Shown here piece by piece: positions 7,573 through 13,991 of a stretch of 14,001 nucleotides of DNA; position 1 is the first letter of the stretch; each line of letters begins with the position of its first letter. Source of the DNA: Gallionella sp. (GTDB taxonomy: Bacteria; Pseudomonadota; Gammaproteobacteria; Burkholderiales; Gallionellaceae); the NCBI GenBank assembly GCA_017880945.1, contig JADGRM010000027.1:1-14001 (forward strand), given 5' to 3'. Under the pieces are notes generated by a model, which saw only the letters and a program-made list of their open reading frames with translations, had not been told where the DNA came from and searched no databases. The translations under genes and the position numbers were made by a program.

Positions 7573-7977
7573 ATGCGCCCAAATCAACGCCAACTCATAC
7601 GTCAACCAGGTCATCGCAGCGCAGGATTTACTTTGCTCGAAGTACTGGTGGCATTGGTCATTGTCGGTACGGCATTGGGCGCAAGCCTGCGAGCCGTCGG
7701 CAGCCTGACGCAAAACAGCAGCGACTTGCGCGCTTCGATGATGGCGACCTGGTCGGCCGAGAACCGGCTGTCGCAAATCCGTCTGGCCCATGAATGGCCG
7801 GAACTGGGCCAGCGCAGATTCGATTGCCCCCAAGGCGAGTTGCATCTGGTTTGCGAAGAAAATGTATTCACTACTCCGAACCCCTTCTTCCGCCGCGTCG
7901 AAGTCAGTGTCCTGGATACACAAAATAACGGGCGGCGCATCATCAAGCTGGCCCAGGTGGTGCCGAATGCGCAATAG
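7573..7977 (+). CDS. gspI: Type II secretion minor pseudopilin GspI
   Basis: Minor pseudopilin; in characterised systems GspI-J-K form the pseudopilus tip and GspI nucleates it. From ATG 7573 the product has 134 residues: an 18-residue leader, SAG|FTLLEVLVALVIVGTALGAS with Glu +5, then the GspI-type ENRLSQIRLAHEWPELGQRR segment and a short C-terminal domain (FFRRVEVSVLD). The start is 1 base after the gspH stop. An upstream in-frame ATG at 7507 lies inside gspH and would give an unusually long leader, so I reject it. Confidence 0.95.
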   Translation: MRPNQRQLIRQPGHRSAGFTLLEVLVALVIVGTALGASLRAVGSLTQNSSDLRASMMATWSAENRLSQIRLAHEWPELGQRRFDCPQGELHLVCEENVFTTPNPFFRRVEVSVLDTQNNGRRIIKLAQVVPNAQ

Positions 7978-8644
7978 GTCAATCGAACACAACGGCGCGC
8001 GTGCAACCAGACACAAAGGGTTGACCCTGGTTGAACTGCTGGTCGCCATCAGCGTGCTCGGATTCGTCGCGGTGCTCGGCTGGCGCGGGCTTGATAGCAT
8101 CGTGCGGGCGCGCATCGCGCTCACCAGCGACCTGGAGCAAACGCGAGGGATGCAGCTCGCCTTTGCCCAGTTGCAGAGCGATTGCGCGCATCTGGTCAGC
8201 CCATCCGCCCTGCCGAACAGAATTCCGCTCGCCGTCGGGCAAGGGCAGCTCACGCTGGTGCGCACGGTGTTTGCCGACAACCAGCCGTCGCGTCTGCAAG
8301 TCATCGCCTATCGGGTCAGGGACGGCGTGCTGACACGCCGCGAATCGGCAGCCACGCGCGATCTGAGAGAACTGGACACCCTGTGGCAAACTGCCGTAAA
8401 CGACACCGATACAGGTCAGGCCCCGTTCGACAAGCTCAGGACAGGAGTTACGCTGCAATCGGATGTGGCTGCGATGACGATGCGGCTATGGATCAACGGC
8501 GGCTGGCGCACGGAAGCTGACGCAGTGATAACGATCGGGGGATCGACTGCGACTCCGTCAATACCTACCGGACTGGAAGTCACGATGCAACTGCGCGGAC
8601 GCGATACCGGCATGCTGAAGATATTTTTGCTGGGAGCAGTATGA
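7967..8644 (+). CDS. gspJ: Type II secretion minor pseudopilin GspJ
   Basis: Minor pseudopilin that partners GspI and GspK at the pseudopilus tip. I start it at ATG 7967, which overlaps gspI by 11 bases and has AGGTGG six bases upstream. This gives 225 residues with an 18-residue leader, then HKG|LTLVELLVAISVLGFVAVLG (Glu +5). Typical GspJ sequence follows: WRGLDSIVRARIALTSDLEQ and FAQLQSDCAHLV. The frame extends further up within gspI, but that part has no signal-like character. At about residues 152-159 there is PFDKLRTG, which looks like a translated dispersed repeat rather than native pseudopilin sequence. The stop overlaps the gspK start (ATGA). Confidence 0.95.
   Translation: MRNRSIEHNGARATRHKGLTLVELLVAISVLGFVAVLGWRGLDSIVRARIALTSDLEQTRGMQLAFAQLQSDCAHLVSPSALPNRIPLAVGQGQLTLVRTVFADNQPSRLQVIAYRVRDGVLTRRESAATRDLRELDTLWQTAVNDTDTGQAPFDKLRTGVTLQSDVAAMTMRLWINGGWRTEADAVITIGGSTATPSIPTGLEVTMQLRGRDTGMLKIFLLGAV
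8423..8445 (+). repeat. Fragment of a dispersed repeat inside gspJ
   Basis: The core GTTCGACAAGCTCAGGAC is, from memory, the signature of a short repeat scattered through many bacterial genomes. It is usually recognised by its translations PFDKLRTG on one strand and VLSLSNGA on the other, and both readings occur here. The insertion keeps the gspJ frame. Only one arm is recognisable; the expected closing CGAAC arm is not intact. Confidence 0.6.
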
Positions 8645-9588
8645 AAGCGCACCCAGCTCCACGCCAACGGCAACGCGGTGTCGCGGTGATCATCGCGCTG
8701 TTGTTGACGACGCTGGCGATCACCATCGTCGCCAGTCTTTTCTGGCAGCAGCAAGTGCAAGTACGCTCGATCGAAAATCAGCGCCTGCAGTTGCAAAAAC
8801 AATGGGTATTGCGCGGCGCGCTCGATTGGGCCAGCCTGATCCTGCGCGAAGATGCAAAGTATTCGAGTATCGATACCCTGGATGAACCGTGGGCGGTGCC
8901 GCTCGCGGAAACGAAACTCGATCAATATGTCGATAACGGCCGTGACGATGCCGATATCGGGGTTGCAACCCTATCGGGCAGCATCAGTGATGCCCAGGCA
9001 CGTTACAACCTGACCAACCTGTGCCCCGACGGAACCATCAACCCCGCCGAGGTCGCCGCTTTCGCTCAGATGCTCGACAATGCACACCTGGATCCGGCCT
9101 TGGCGCAGACAACGGCAGATATGATGGCAGCAGCGCAGAAAAAGCCGGCCGCCAACACAGCAATCCTCGACAATCAATCCGGCCTGCTGCCGATGAATCT
9201 TACTCAGGTGGATGATTTGCTTGCAGTACCAGGATTCACTCCGGAGATGCTGGACAAGATAAAAGATTTCGTAATATTTTTGCCGCGCGCCACGCCGATC
9301 AACGTGAACACCGCACCGGCAGAAGTATTGGCAGCCAGAATCGAAGGGCTTACGCTTGCAAATGCAACTGCGCTGGTGGCAAGTCGTAACACCGCCAGTT
9401 TCCGCCAAATCGCCGACTTTACGGGACGATTGCCAGGCAAGTCCTTGTCGATAACGAACCTCTCAGTCATGACCAATTACTTTCTGGTTAACGGAAAAGT
9501 GCGCATGGACCGGGCCGAACTGGAGGTTCAAGCGTTGATCGAACGCAATGGCGCTAACACCAAGCTAATCTGGACAAGGGAGTATTAG
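8641..9588 (+). CDS. gspK: Type II secretion minor pseudopilin GspK
   Basis: Large minor pseudopilin that caps the pseudopilus tip. The 315 residues match the family size. The leader ends RQRG|VAVIIALLLTTLAITIVASLF; residue +5 is Ile, not Glu, which is the normal exception for GspK. Next come ENQRLQLQKQWVLRGALDWA, the DAQARYNLTNL block typical of the family, and two helix-hairpin-helix-like segments of the inserted domain (LTQVDDLLAVPGFTPEMLDK; INVNTAPAEVLAARIEGLTL). The C-terminal strand has VRMDRAELEVQALIERN. GGGAG four bases before the ATG is the ribosome site, and the start overlaps the gspJ stop. It is the last intact gsp gene here. Confidence 0.96.
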   Translation: MKAHPAPRQRQRGVAVIIALLLTTLAITIVASLFWQQQVQVRSIENQRLQLQKQWVLRGALDWASLILREDAKYSSIDTLDEPWAVPLAETKLDQYVDNGRDDADIGVATLSGSISDAQARYNLTNLCPDGTINPAEVAAFAQMLDNAHLDPALAQTTADMMAAAQKKPAANTAILDNQSGLLPMNLTQVDDLLAVPGFTPEMLDKIKDFVIFLPRATPINVNTAPAEVLAARIEGLTLANATALVASRNTASFRQIADFTGRLPGKSLSITNLSVMTNYFLVNGKVRMDRAELEVQALIERNGANTKLIWTREY

Positions 9589-9589
9589 A

Positions 9590-9679
9590 GTGAGCACCAA
9601 TCTCCCTATGTCAAGCGAGACAACTTCGAGACAAAAAAGGCGCAAATCAAACGGTTTCCCCCGCATTCAGGCCGCGTAG
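9590..9679 (+). pseudogene. Possible gspL stub or unrelated 29-codon frame
   Basis: One base after the gspK stop a GTG opens a frame that reads VSTNLPMSSETTSRQKRRKS and closes at TAG 9677 after 29 codons. In complete T2SS operons gspL follows gspK at this spacing and often begins with an MST-like lead. The remaining sequence shows no GspL features (no actin-like cytoplasmic domain, no membrane helix), and no other frame continues the homology. I read it as the stump left where the operon was cut, but a chance short frame is possible. Confidence 0.3.
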
Positions 9680-9763
9680 CCACAGCCCTTTCCCGATTTC
9701 CATGCAGACTTTACTAACTTCTGGCAGACACGGCTATAGGAAGCAGGTCATGCAGGCGACAAA

Positions 9764-9923
9764 CGATTGCAACTCAAATACTGCTTGCTAAGGCCTCTCA
9801 AAAATATTAATCTTTACGTGCGCTAACGTACTGAGTGTGTTGGGCAGAAGTGAGATAAATATATATAGTGTGACTTGTGCCTTTGCTCCGGTTTATCCTA
9901 TTTCGAATTGGAACGGACTAAAA
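9764..9923 (+). repeat. Diverged leader module upstream of the SUMF1-like gene (copy A)
   Basis: This gene-free stretch aligns with 12307-12464 and 13626-13772. Shared blocks are CGATTGCA.CTCAAATACTG, CTCAAAA, TTTA.GTGCGCTA.CG.AC, GTGTGAC, and TCCGGTT.ATCC followed by GAATTGGAA and GAC.AAA. It is clearly more diverged than the other two copies are from each other. It lies 70 bases before the gene start, as expected for a shared promoter or leader. A TTGGGC (9840-9845), 16 bases, TATATA pair is a weak promoter candidate within it. Apart from this module and the possible gspL stub, 9589-9992 holds nothing I recognise. Confidence 0.6.
9818..9831. promoter_or_regulatory. Decayed palindrome, operator candidate (copy A)
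   Basis: GTGCGCTAACGTAC matches the perfect palindrome of copies B and C at 12 of 14 positions and keeps 5 of 7 symmetric pairs. It lies 161 bases before the gene start. It could be a weaker binding site for the same dimeric regulator. Confidence 0.4.
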
Positions 9924-9992
9924 TGAGATACGCTTATTAGATATGCGGGATATGTTCAATCAACCAATCCATTGAAAATGAGGCAAGTCCCG

Positions 9993-11015
9993 ATGCGCAA
10001 CTTACTTGGTCTCATCACCGCCATTTTCTGTTTGATGTGGATGCCTGCCCAAGCTCAAGCTCAAGCTCAAGCTCAAGCTCAAGCCTCAGCCCCAGCTCAA
10101 GCCCCAGCTCAAGCCCCAGCCGCCAAGCAGGGCAAAGCAACTAAAGCCGCAAAAGCACCCAAAGCACCCAAAGCACCCAAAGCACCCAAAATCTTCCGCG
10201 ACTGTCCGAGCTGTCCAGAGATGCTGACCATCCGTTCGGGGAGCTTTGACATGGGCTCGCCCGGTTCTGAGGCTGGGCGGGCTAAAGACGAAGGCCCTGT
10301 GCATCGGGTCAAGGTTGCCACCTTCGCTCTGGGCAAGACCGAGATCACCCGAGGCCAGTTTGCGGCATTCGTGAAAAAAACCCACTACAGCACCGGGGAC
10401 AAATGCTGGACGCTTAAAGACGGTAATTATGAAGAGCGCAGCGGCAACTGGCGCGAACTCGGCTACCCACAAGACGACAAACACCCTGTCGCCTGTATCA
10501 ACTGGAACGATGCCAAAGCCTATGCGAAATGGTTGTCACGCAAGACAGGCAAAAAATACCGTCTGCCGACAGAAGCTGAATGGGAATACGCCGCCCGCGG
10601 CAACACCGGCACTGCACGTTACTGGGGGAGCAACCCTGATGAGGCTTGCGGATATGCGAATGGCGCGGACAAGACAGCGCAGGCACAGATACATGGCGCA
10701 ACATCCTGGTCGGTACATAACTGCACGGATGGTTTTGCCTATACCGCTCCGGTGGGCAGCTTCAAGGCCAATGCATACGGACTGAATGACATGCTGGGAA
10801 ATGTGTGGGAATGGACCGAGGACGATTATCACGACAGTTATAACGGCGCCCCTACTGACGGCAGCGCCTGGCAAGGGAATGACGCTAAACGAGTGCTTCG
10901 CGGCGGTTCGTGGAACGATGCACCACGGAACGTGCGCGCGGCTATACGTTACAGCAGCCAGCCTGCGCTCCGTTTCAACAGCTTCGGGTTTCGTGTGGCC
11001 AAGTCGCTCAAGTAG
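9993..11015 (+). CDS. Exported SUMF1/FGE-sulfatase domain protein, non-catalytic type
   Basis: Secreted protein with the formylglycine-generating-enzyme fold (PF03781 family). From ATG 9993, with GAGG nine bases upstream, it has 340 residues; in-frame TTG 9972 and ATG 9978 are alternative starts. Residues 1-21 look like a signal peptide (LLGLITAIFCLMWMPAQA). Then come a QA-repeat (about 20-31), PAQAPAQAPA, and a KAP repeat (54-66) as a flexible basic linker. The domain runs 71-340: CPSCPEM, GSFDMGS, EGPVHRVKVATFALGKTEIT, VACINWNDAKAYAKWLSRKT, YRLPTEAEWEYAARG, GLNDMLGNVWEWTEDDYHDS, RVLRGGSWNDAPRNVRAAIR and GFRVAK. True formylglycine-generating enzymes carry two copper-binding cysteines after RGGSW; here that stretch has none, so oxidation of sulfatase cysteine is unlikely. 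A binding or structural role is more plausible. No sulfatase gene is nearby. Confidence 0.9.
   Translation: MRNLLGLITAIFCLMWMPAQAQAQAQAQAQASAPAQAPAQAPAAKQGKATKAAKAPKAPKAPKAPKIFRDCPSCPEMLTIRSGSFDMGSPGSEAGRAKDEGPVHRVKVATFALGKTEITRGQFAAFVKKTHYSTGDKCWTLKDGNYEERSGNWRELGYPQDDKHPVACINWNDAKAYAKWLSRKTGKKYRLPTEAEWEYAARGNTGTARYWGSNPDEACGYANGADKTAQAQIHGATSWSVHNCTDGFAYTAPVGSFKANAYGLNDMLGNVWEWTEDDYHDSYNGAPTDGSAWQGNDAKRVLRGGSWNDAPRNVRAAIRYSSQPALRFNSFGFRVAKSLK
10051..10086 (+). repeat. AAGCTC hexanucleotide tandem repeat
   Basis: Five perfect AAGCTC units in tandem (10051-10080) plus a sixth unit, AAGCCT, encode the Gln-Ala run directly after the signal peptide. Two 12-base CCCCAGCTCAAG units follow (10090-10113). 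Hexamer copy changes would keep the frame and only lengthen or shorten the linker. Confidence 0.95.
10152..10187 (+). repeat. AAAGCACCC 9-bp tandem repeat
   Basis: Four perfect head-to-tail AAAGCACCC units encode (KAP)4 in the linker of the SUMF1-like protein. The unit length is a multiple of 3, so copy-number change is frame-neutral. Confidence 0.95.
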
Positions 11016-11037
11016 CGCAATATATTGGACTTAGACA

Positions 11038-12144
11038 ATGTCTTCCTTCGAACATAAATCTATCTGGTCTTTCAGCCTTTCGCCAAGTCTGCTGTTGGGC
11101 ATTGCGCTTCTTTTCCCCTTGGGTCTTCTTGGCGCAGAACAACCTGCCCCATTGGTACCACAACCTGTCCCATTGGAACCACAGCCCGCACCATTGGAAC
11201 CACAACCTGCCCCACTGACACCACAACCTGTCTTACTGACACCACAAACTGCTCCCCAGACATCAAAATCTGACAGATTTGATTCTATGGAAGGTTCGCG
11301 TGATTATTTGTCCGGGAAGATTACCAACTTCGCAAGCTATGTCGATCGCTTCTTTGGTGGCGATCGTCATTACCAGGAGAGCAATCAAACTGTCGTTCAG
11401 CTGGACCTCTCCAAACTGAATGGACATGGGAGTGATCACCAGTTCGATTTTGCAGCCAGGGTGAATCTGAGATTGCCTGTAACCGAGGGGCGATTGCATC
11501 TGTTGCTGGAAACAGATCCTGAGAGAAATATAATAACCGAGCCTACGTCGGCAACTGGTAATTCCGCAGTTCCCGGTCAGGTCGCTGTGCCGAAGAGTGT
11601 CGCCTTGGCTGCACGCTATGCGACCCCCGAGGAAAACGCCTGGCACTTGAATACAGATTTTGGGATTAAATTTCCAATCCCGCCAAAGCCTTTCGTCCGC
11701 TCAAGGGGTAACTATTCGACTCCGTTGGGTGATTGGCGGCTGAAAGCTGAGGAGTCTGTGTATTGGTTCAATACCCTGGGCGCGGGTGAAACCACACAGC
11801 TTGACTTTGAGCGAATCATAAGTCCCCCGCTTCTGTTTCGTGCTACTAGTATTGCCATATGGCTCAATGACACACAGAACTTCGACATGCGTCAGGATCT
11901 ATCGGTTTTTCACACCCTTAATGATCGTACCGCCTTGTTGTATCAGGCGAGTGCGATCGGGGTCAGCACTCCGCAGCATCAGATGACGGATTTTGTCGTG
12001 CAGGCGTTGTACCGTTACCGCATGCATCAGGAATGGCTATTCTTTGAAGTAAGCCCGCAACTGCATTTCCCCAGAGATAGGCAATATCATTACAGCCCTG
12101 CGCTCAACTTGCGCCTGGAGATACTATTTGATGATTCAAGATGA
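11038..12144 (+). CDS. Unrecognised exported protein with Pro-rich heptapeptide repeat
   Basis: I do not recognise this family. The 368 residues start with a signal peptide (about 1-33, SPSLLLGIALLFPLGLLGA|EQ). Next is a tandem heptapeptide (35-76) of the form QPAPLEP, probably an extended spacer. The rest (about 78-368) is not hydrophobic and is rich in alternating beta-like segments: DYLSGKITNFASYVDRFFGG, FDFAARVNLRLPVTEGRLHL, ETTQLDFERIISPPLLFRAT, and a C-terminal YHYSPALNLRLEILFDD. That pattern fits an outer-membrane beta-barrel or a periplasmic beta protein, which is an inference from composition only. It lies 22 bases after the SUMF1-like gene on the same strand, so the two are probably co-transcribed and may work together at the envelope. 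The ribosome site is weak (GGA about 9 bases upstream). No terminator is obvious after the stop. Confidence 0.8.
   Translation: MSSFEHKSIWSFSLSPSLLLGIALLFPLGLLGAEQPAPLVPQPVPLEPQPAPLEPQPAPLTPQPVLLTPQTAPQTSKSDRFDSMEGSRDYLSGKITNFASYVDRFFGGDRHYQESNQTVVQLDLSKLNGHGSDHQFDFAARVNLRLPVTEGRLHLLLETDPERNIITEPTSATGNSAVPGQVAVPKSVALAARYATPEENAWHLNTDFGIKFPIPPKPFVRSRGNYSTPLGDWRLKAEESVYWFNTLGAGETTQLDFERIISPPLLFRATSIAIWLNDTQNFDMRQDLSVFHTLNDRTALLYQASAIGVSTPQHQMTDFVVQALYRYRMHQEWLFFEVSPQLHFPRDRQYHYSPALNLRLEILFDDSR
11140..11265 (+). repeat. 21-bp tandem repeat, six units
   Basis: Units start at 11140, 11161, 11182, 11203, 11224 and 11245, each exactly 21 bases and opening CAACCTG or a close variant. They encode QPAPLVP, QPVPLEP, QPAPLEP, QPAPLTP, QPVLLTP and a degenerate QTAPQTS. 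Divergence rises toward the 3' end, so the array is old at that side. Confidence 0.92.
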
Positions 12145-12306
12145 CATCGAGTAAGTACAACAAAACGTGGTTGCCAGAGTTTTGACCCCAAACTGATATG
12201 TTTCCTATTACAGGGTGCACGCACCATGATCAGAAATTCCCCCATCAGCTACAGCCATGCGGTGCGTTGACGAACATAACGCATTACCCCTCGCGCGAGG
12301 CGCCAC
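12145..12306. other. Gene-free spacer with a 12-bp palindrome
   Basis: No coding frame is supported here. CCTCGCGCGAGG at 12289-12300 is a perfect 12-bp palindrome, and GGTGCACGCACC near 12215 is a near-palindrome. Neither is followed by a T run, so they are not convincing terminators for the gene ending at 12144. Confidence 0.4.
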
Positions 12307-12690
12307 CGATTGCATCTCAAATACTGTTTCCTTGTGATACCTCAAAACTTTTCCTTTATGTGCGCTAGCGCACGGAGCATCGTGGACGCAAGTGGAATAG
12401 TGCAACTGGTGTGACAACTTGCCTTGGTTCCGGTTGATCCGATTTTGAATTGGAATAGACCAAACCGAGGCTCGCATAGTCGCAAAACATGTCATCAGCG
12501 AATATTTCGCGTAGCACACCAGGATAAGTACCAGCAAGGGGTCGGTCGATTGCACCGATGCTTTTCGGGATCAGATAAATAAGGAGCAGCAAAATGAACA
12601 GATTCGAATGCGTTACCAAGCCAATGATGTGGTCCACGACATTACTGCTGGCTGCTATTGTGGCCGGATGCGGAGGCGGAGGCAGCAGCG
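12307..12690 (+). repeat. Long direct repeat, copy B: leader plus start of first ice-binding gene
   Basis: From about 12359 through the first 30 codons of the gene this is almost identical to 13680-13991. Upstream of the palindrome the match weakens but continues (ATTGCAT.TCAA, TTTCTTG). Copy B holds about 16 bases (around GGTGTGACAACTTG, near 12409-12424) that are missing in copy C but partly present in copy A. The leader carries no gene of its own: a 12-codon frame at 12489 has no ribosome site. Confidence 0.9.
12360..12373. promoter_or_regulatory. Perfect 14-bp palindrome, operator candidate (copy B)
   Basis: GTGCGCTAGCGCAC equals its own reverse complement. It lies 220 bases before the ice-binding gene start and is kept intact in copy C. 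A dimeric regulator is the simplest reading; the family cannot be named from the sequence. As RNA it would form a hairpin with almost no loop, which makes a DNA site more likely. Confidence 0.55.
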
Positions 12691-13463
12691 GAGGCGGAAA
12701 CGCCCTAAGCACAGGCTTGGGCCCAACGGGAGGAGCCTGCACGGGAGCGGGTTGCGTTAACCTTGGCAAGGCCAGCAATTATGCGATTCTGGCAAAAACA
12801 GGTGTCTCAACCGTTCCAAGCTCTGTAGTGACCGGGAATGTGGGATTGAGTCCAGCCGCCAGGTCTTTCTTGACGGGATGGTCGTTAATCTCTGAACCCA
12901 CGGATACCTCTTTTAGCTCCGCTCAAGTGGTCTCACCCGGAAGATTATTCGCAGCCGATAATGTGGGGGGGACGACTTCCGTTGACCTGACCACAGCCGT
13001 AGGCGACATGCAAACCGCGTACACCTACGCTAACGGGTTGGCACCAGCAGGTGGTGGAGATCCTGCTACGGGAGGTACTGCTTGTCCCGGAACCGGCGCT
13101 TTTGGCGGGCTGAATCTTACCCCTGGCGTCTACACCTGTACTAGCGCTATTTCAATAGCGGCAGGAACAAATGTCACTCTCACTGGCGCAGCAACCGATG
13201 TCTGGGTCATCCGGACTACGCAAGGTATGACTCAGGCTGCCGGTACGCAGGTGATCTTGGCCGGTAACGCACTGGCTCAGAACGTTTTCTGGGTGCCCGC
13301 CATGACTGTAAGCATTGGAGGGTCTGCTGGAGGGACTACAAAAATGGCTGGAGTGATTTTGGCGAAAACAAACATCGCCATAGGGACGAACGCAACCATC
13401 AACGGCAGGTTGCTGGCGCAGACTGCTGTCACACTTGATCAGGCTACGATTACACAGCCGTAA
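12594..13463 (+). CDS. DUF3494 ice-binding family lipoprotein
   Basis: Predicted ice-binding (antifreeze-type) protein of the DUF3494/PF11999 family, whose members bind ice and stop recrystallisation through a beta-solenoid. The 289 residues start with a lipoprotein signal (LLLAAIVAGC, lipobox VAGC, Cys26). Gly at +2 suggests outer-membrane sorting. A Gly/Ser tether follows to about residue 55. The domain has the family landmarks: GKASNYAILAKTGVSTVPSS, VVTGNVGLSPAA, LTPGVYTCTSAISIAAGTNV, TLTGAATDVWVIRTTQGMTQ, NVFWVPAMTVSIGGSAG and MAGVILAKTNIAIGTNATIN. It closes with NGRLLAQTAVTLDQATI. AAGGAG lies seven bases before the ATG. A terminator follows at 13495, so it is its own transcription unit. 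Family membership does not prove ice activity; adhesion is an alternative. Confidence 0.93.
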   Translation: MNRFECVTKPMMWSTTLLLAAIVAGCGGGGSSGGGNALSTGLGPTGGACTGAGCVNLGKASNYAILAKTGVSTVPSSVVTGNVGLSPAARSFLTGWSLISEPTDTSFSSAQVVSPGRLFAADNVGGTTSVDLTTAVGDMQTAYTYANGLAPAGGGDPATGGTACPGTGAFGGLNLTPGVYTCTSAISIAAGTNVTLTGAATDVWVIRTTQGMTQAAGTQVILAGNALAQNVFWVPAMTVSIGGSAGGTTKMAGVILAKTNIAIGTNATINGRLLAQTAVTLDQATITQP

Positions 13464-13494
13464 ATCATCAGGAATAGGATGTGAAGCAGTAAAT

Positions 13495-13522
13495 AAAAGG
13501 CCGTCGCAAGACGGCCTTTTTT
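13495..13522 (+). terminator. Intrinsic terminator after the ice-binding gene
   Basis: GGCCGTC, GCAA tetraloop, GACGGCC, then six T, with an AAAA run on the 5' side. It is a textbook rho-independent terminator 32 bases after the stop, ending the first ice-binding unit before the second leader copy. Confidence 0.95.
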
Positions 13523-13625
13523 ATCATGAGATGAAATTCTCCTGCTAAGGTCAGTCAGGCAACACATCTGCCGGGTAGCTTATTTCCTCCGGAATGATTA
13601 CACATGGCGGCACTCAGGCCGACAA

Positions 13626-13991
13626 CAATTGCATTTCAACTACAGGTTTCTTGGGCTTACCCAAAAAATATTTCTTTAATGTGCGCTAGCGCACGGAGCA
13701 TCGTGGACGCAAGTGGGATAGTGCAACCTTAGTTCCGGTTGATCCGGTTTTGAATTGGAACAGACCAAACCGAGGCTCGCATGGTCGCAAAACATGTCAT
13801 CAGCGAATATTTCGCGTAGCGCACCAGGATAAGTACCAGCAAGGGGTCGGTCGATTGCACCGATGCTTTTCGGGATCAGATAAATAAGGAGAAGCAAAAT
13901 GAACAGATTCGAAAGCGTTACAAAACCAATGATTTGGTCCACGACATTACTGCTGGCTGCTATTGTGGCCGGATGCGGAGGCGGCAGCGGA
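13626..13991 (+). repeat. Long direct repeat, copy C: leader plus start of second ice-binding gene
   Basis: Near-identical partner of 12307-12690, about 1.3 kb downstream. The leader is about 16 bases shorter than copy B, so the palindrome is 204 rather than 220 bases from the start codon. The repeat ends in the Gly-rich tether, where the two genes diverge (GGGSGTPG against GGGGSSGGG). Confidence 0.9.
13681..13694. promoter_or_regulatory. Perfect 14-bp palindrome, operator candidate (copy C)
   Basis: GTGCGCTAGCGCAC again, followed as in copy B by GGAGCATCGTGGACGCAAGT. Its conservation is expected from a recent duplication, so on its own it does not prove selection; the diverged copy A gives the independent support. 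Confidence 0.55.

Noticed and set aside
10051..10187. CRISPR-like array
   Set aside because: Units are 6-12 bases, directly adjacent without spacers, and coding; they are simple tandem repeats.
12409..12430. Possible sigma-54 promoter (GG...GC) in the shared leader
   Set aside because: The GG-GC spacing is one base too long in copy B and the block is missing in copy C.
12489..12527. 12-codon frame MSSANISRSTPG in the leader, repeated in copy C
   Set aside because: No ribosome site, and conservation is explained by the recent duplication; copy A has no equivalent.
12365..12778. Minus-strand frame with a hydrophobic segment, partly repeated at 13676-13942
   Set aside because: Its conservation in both places follows from the DNA duplication; it lies opposite the leader and signal peptide of the ice-binding genes and has no independent support.
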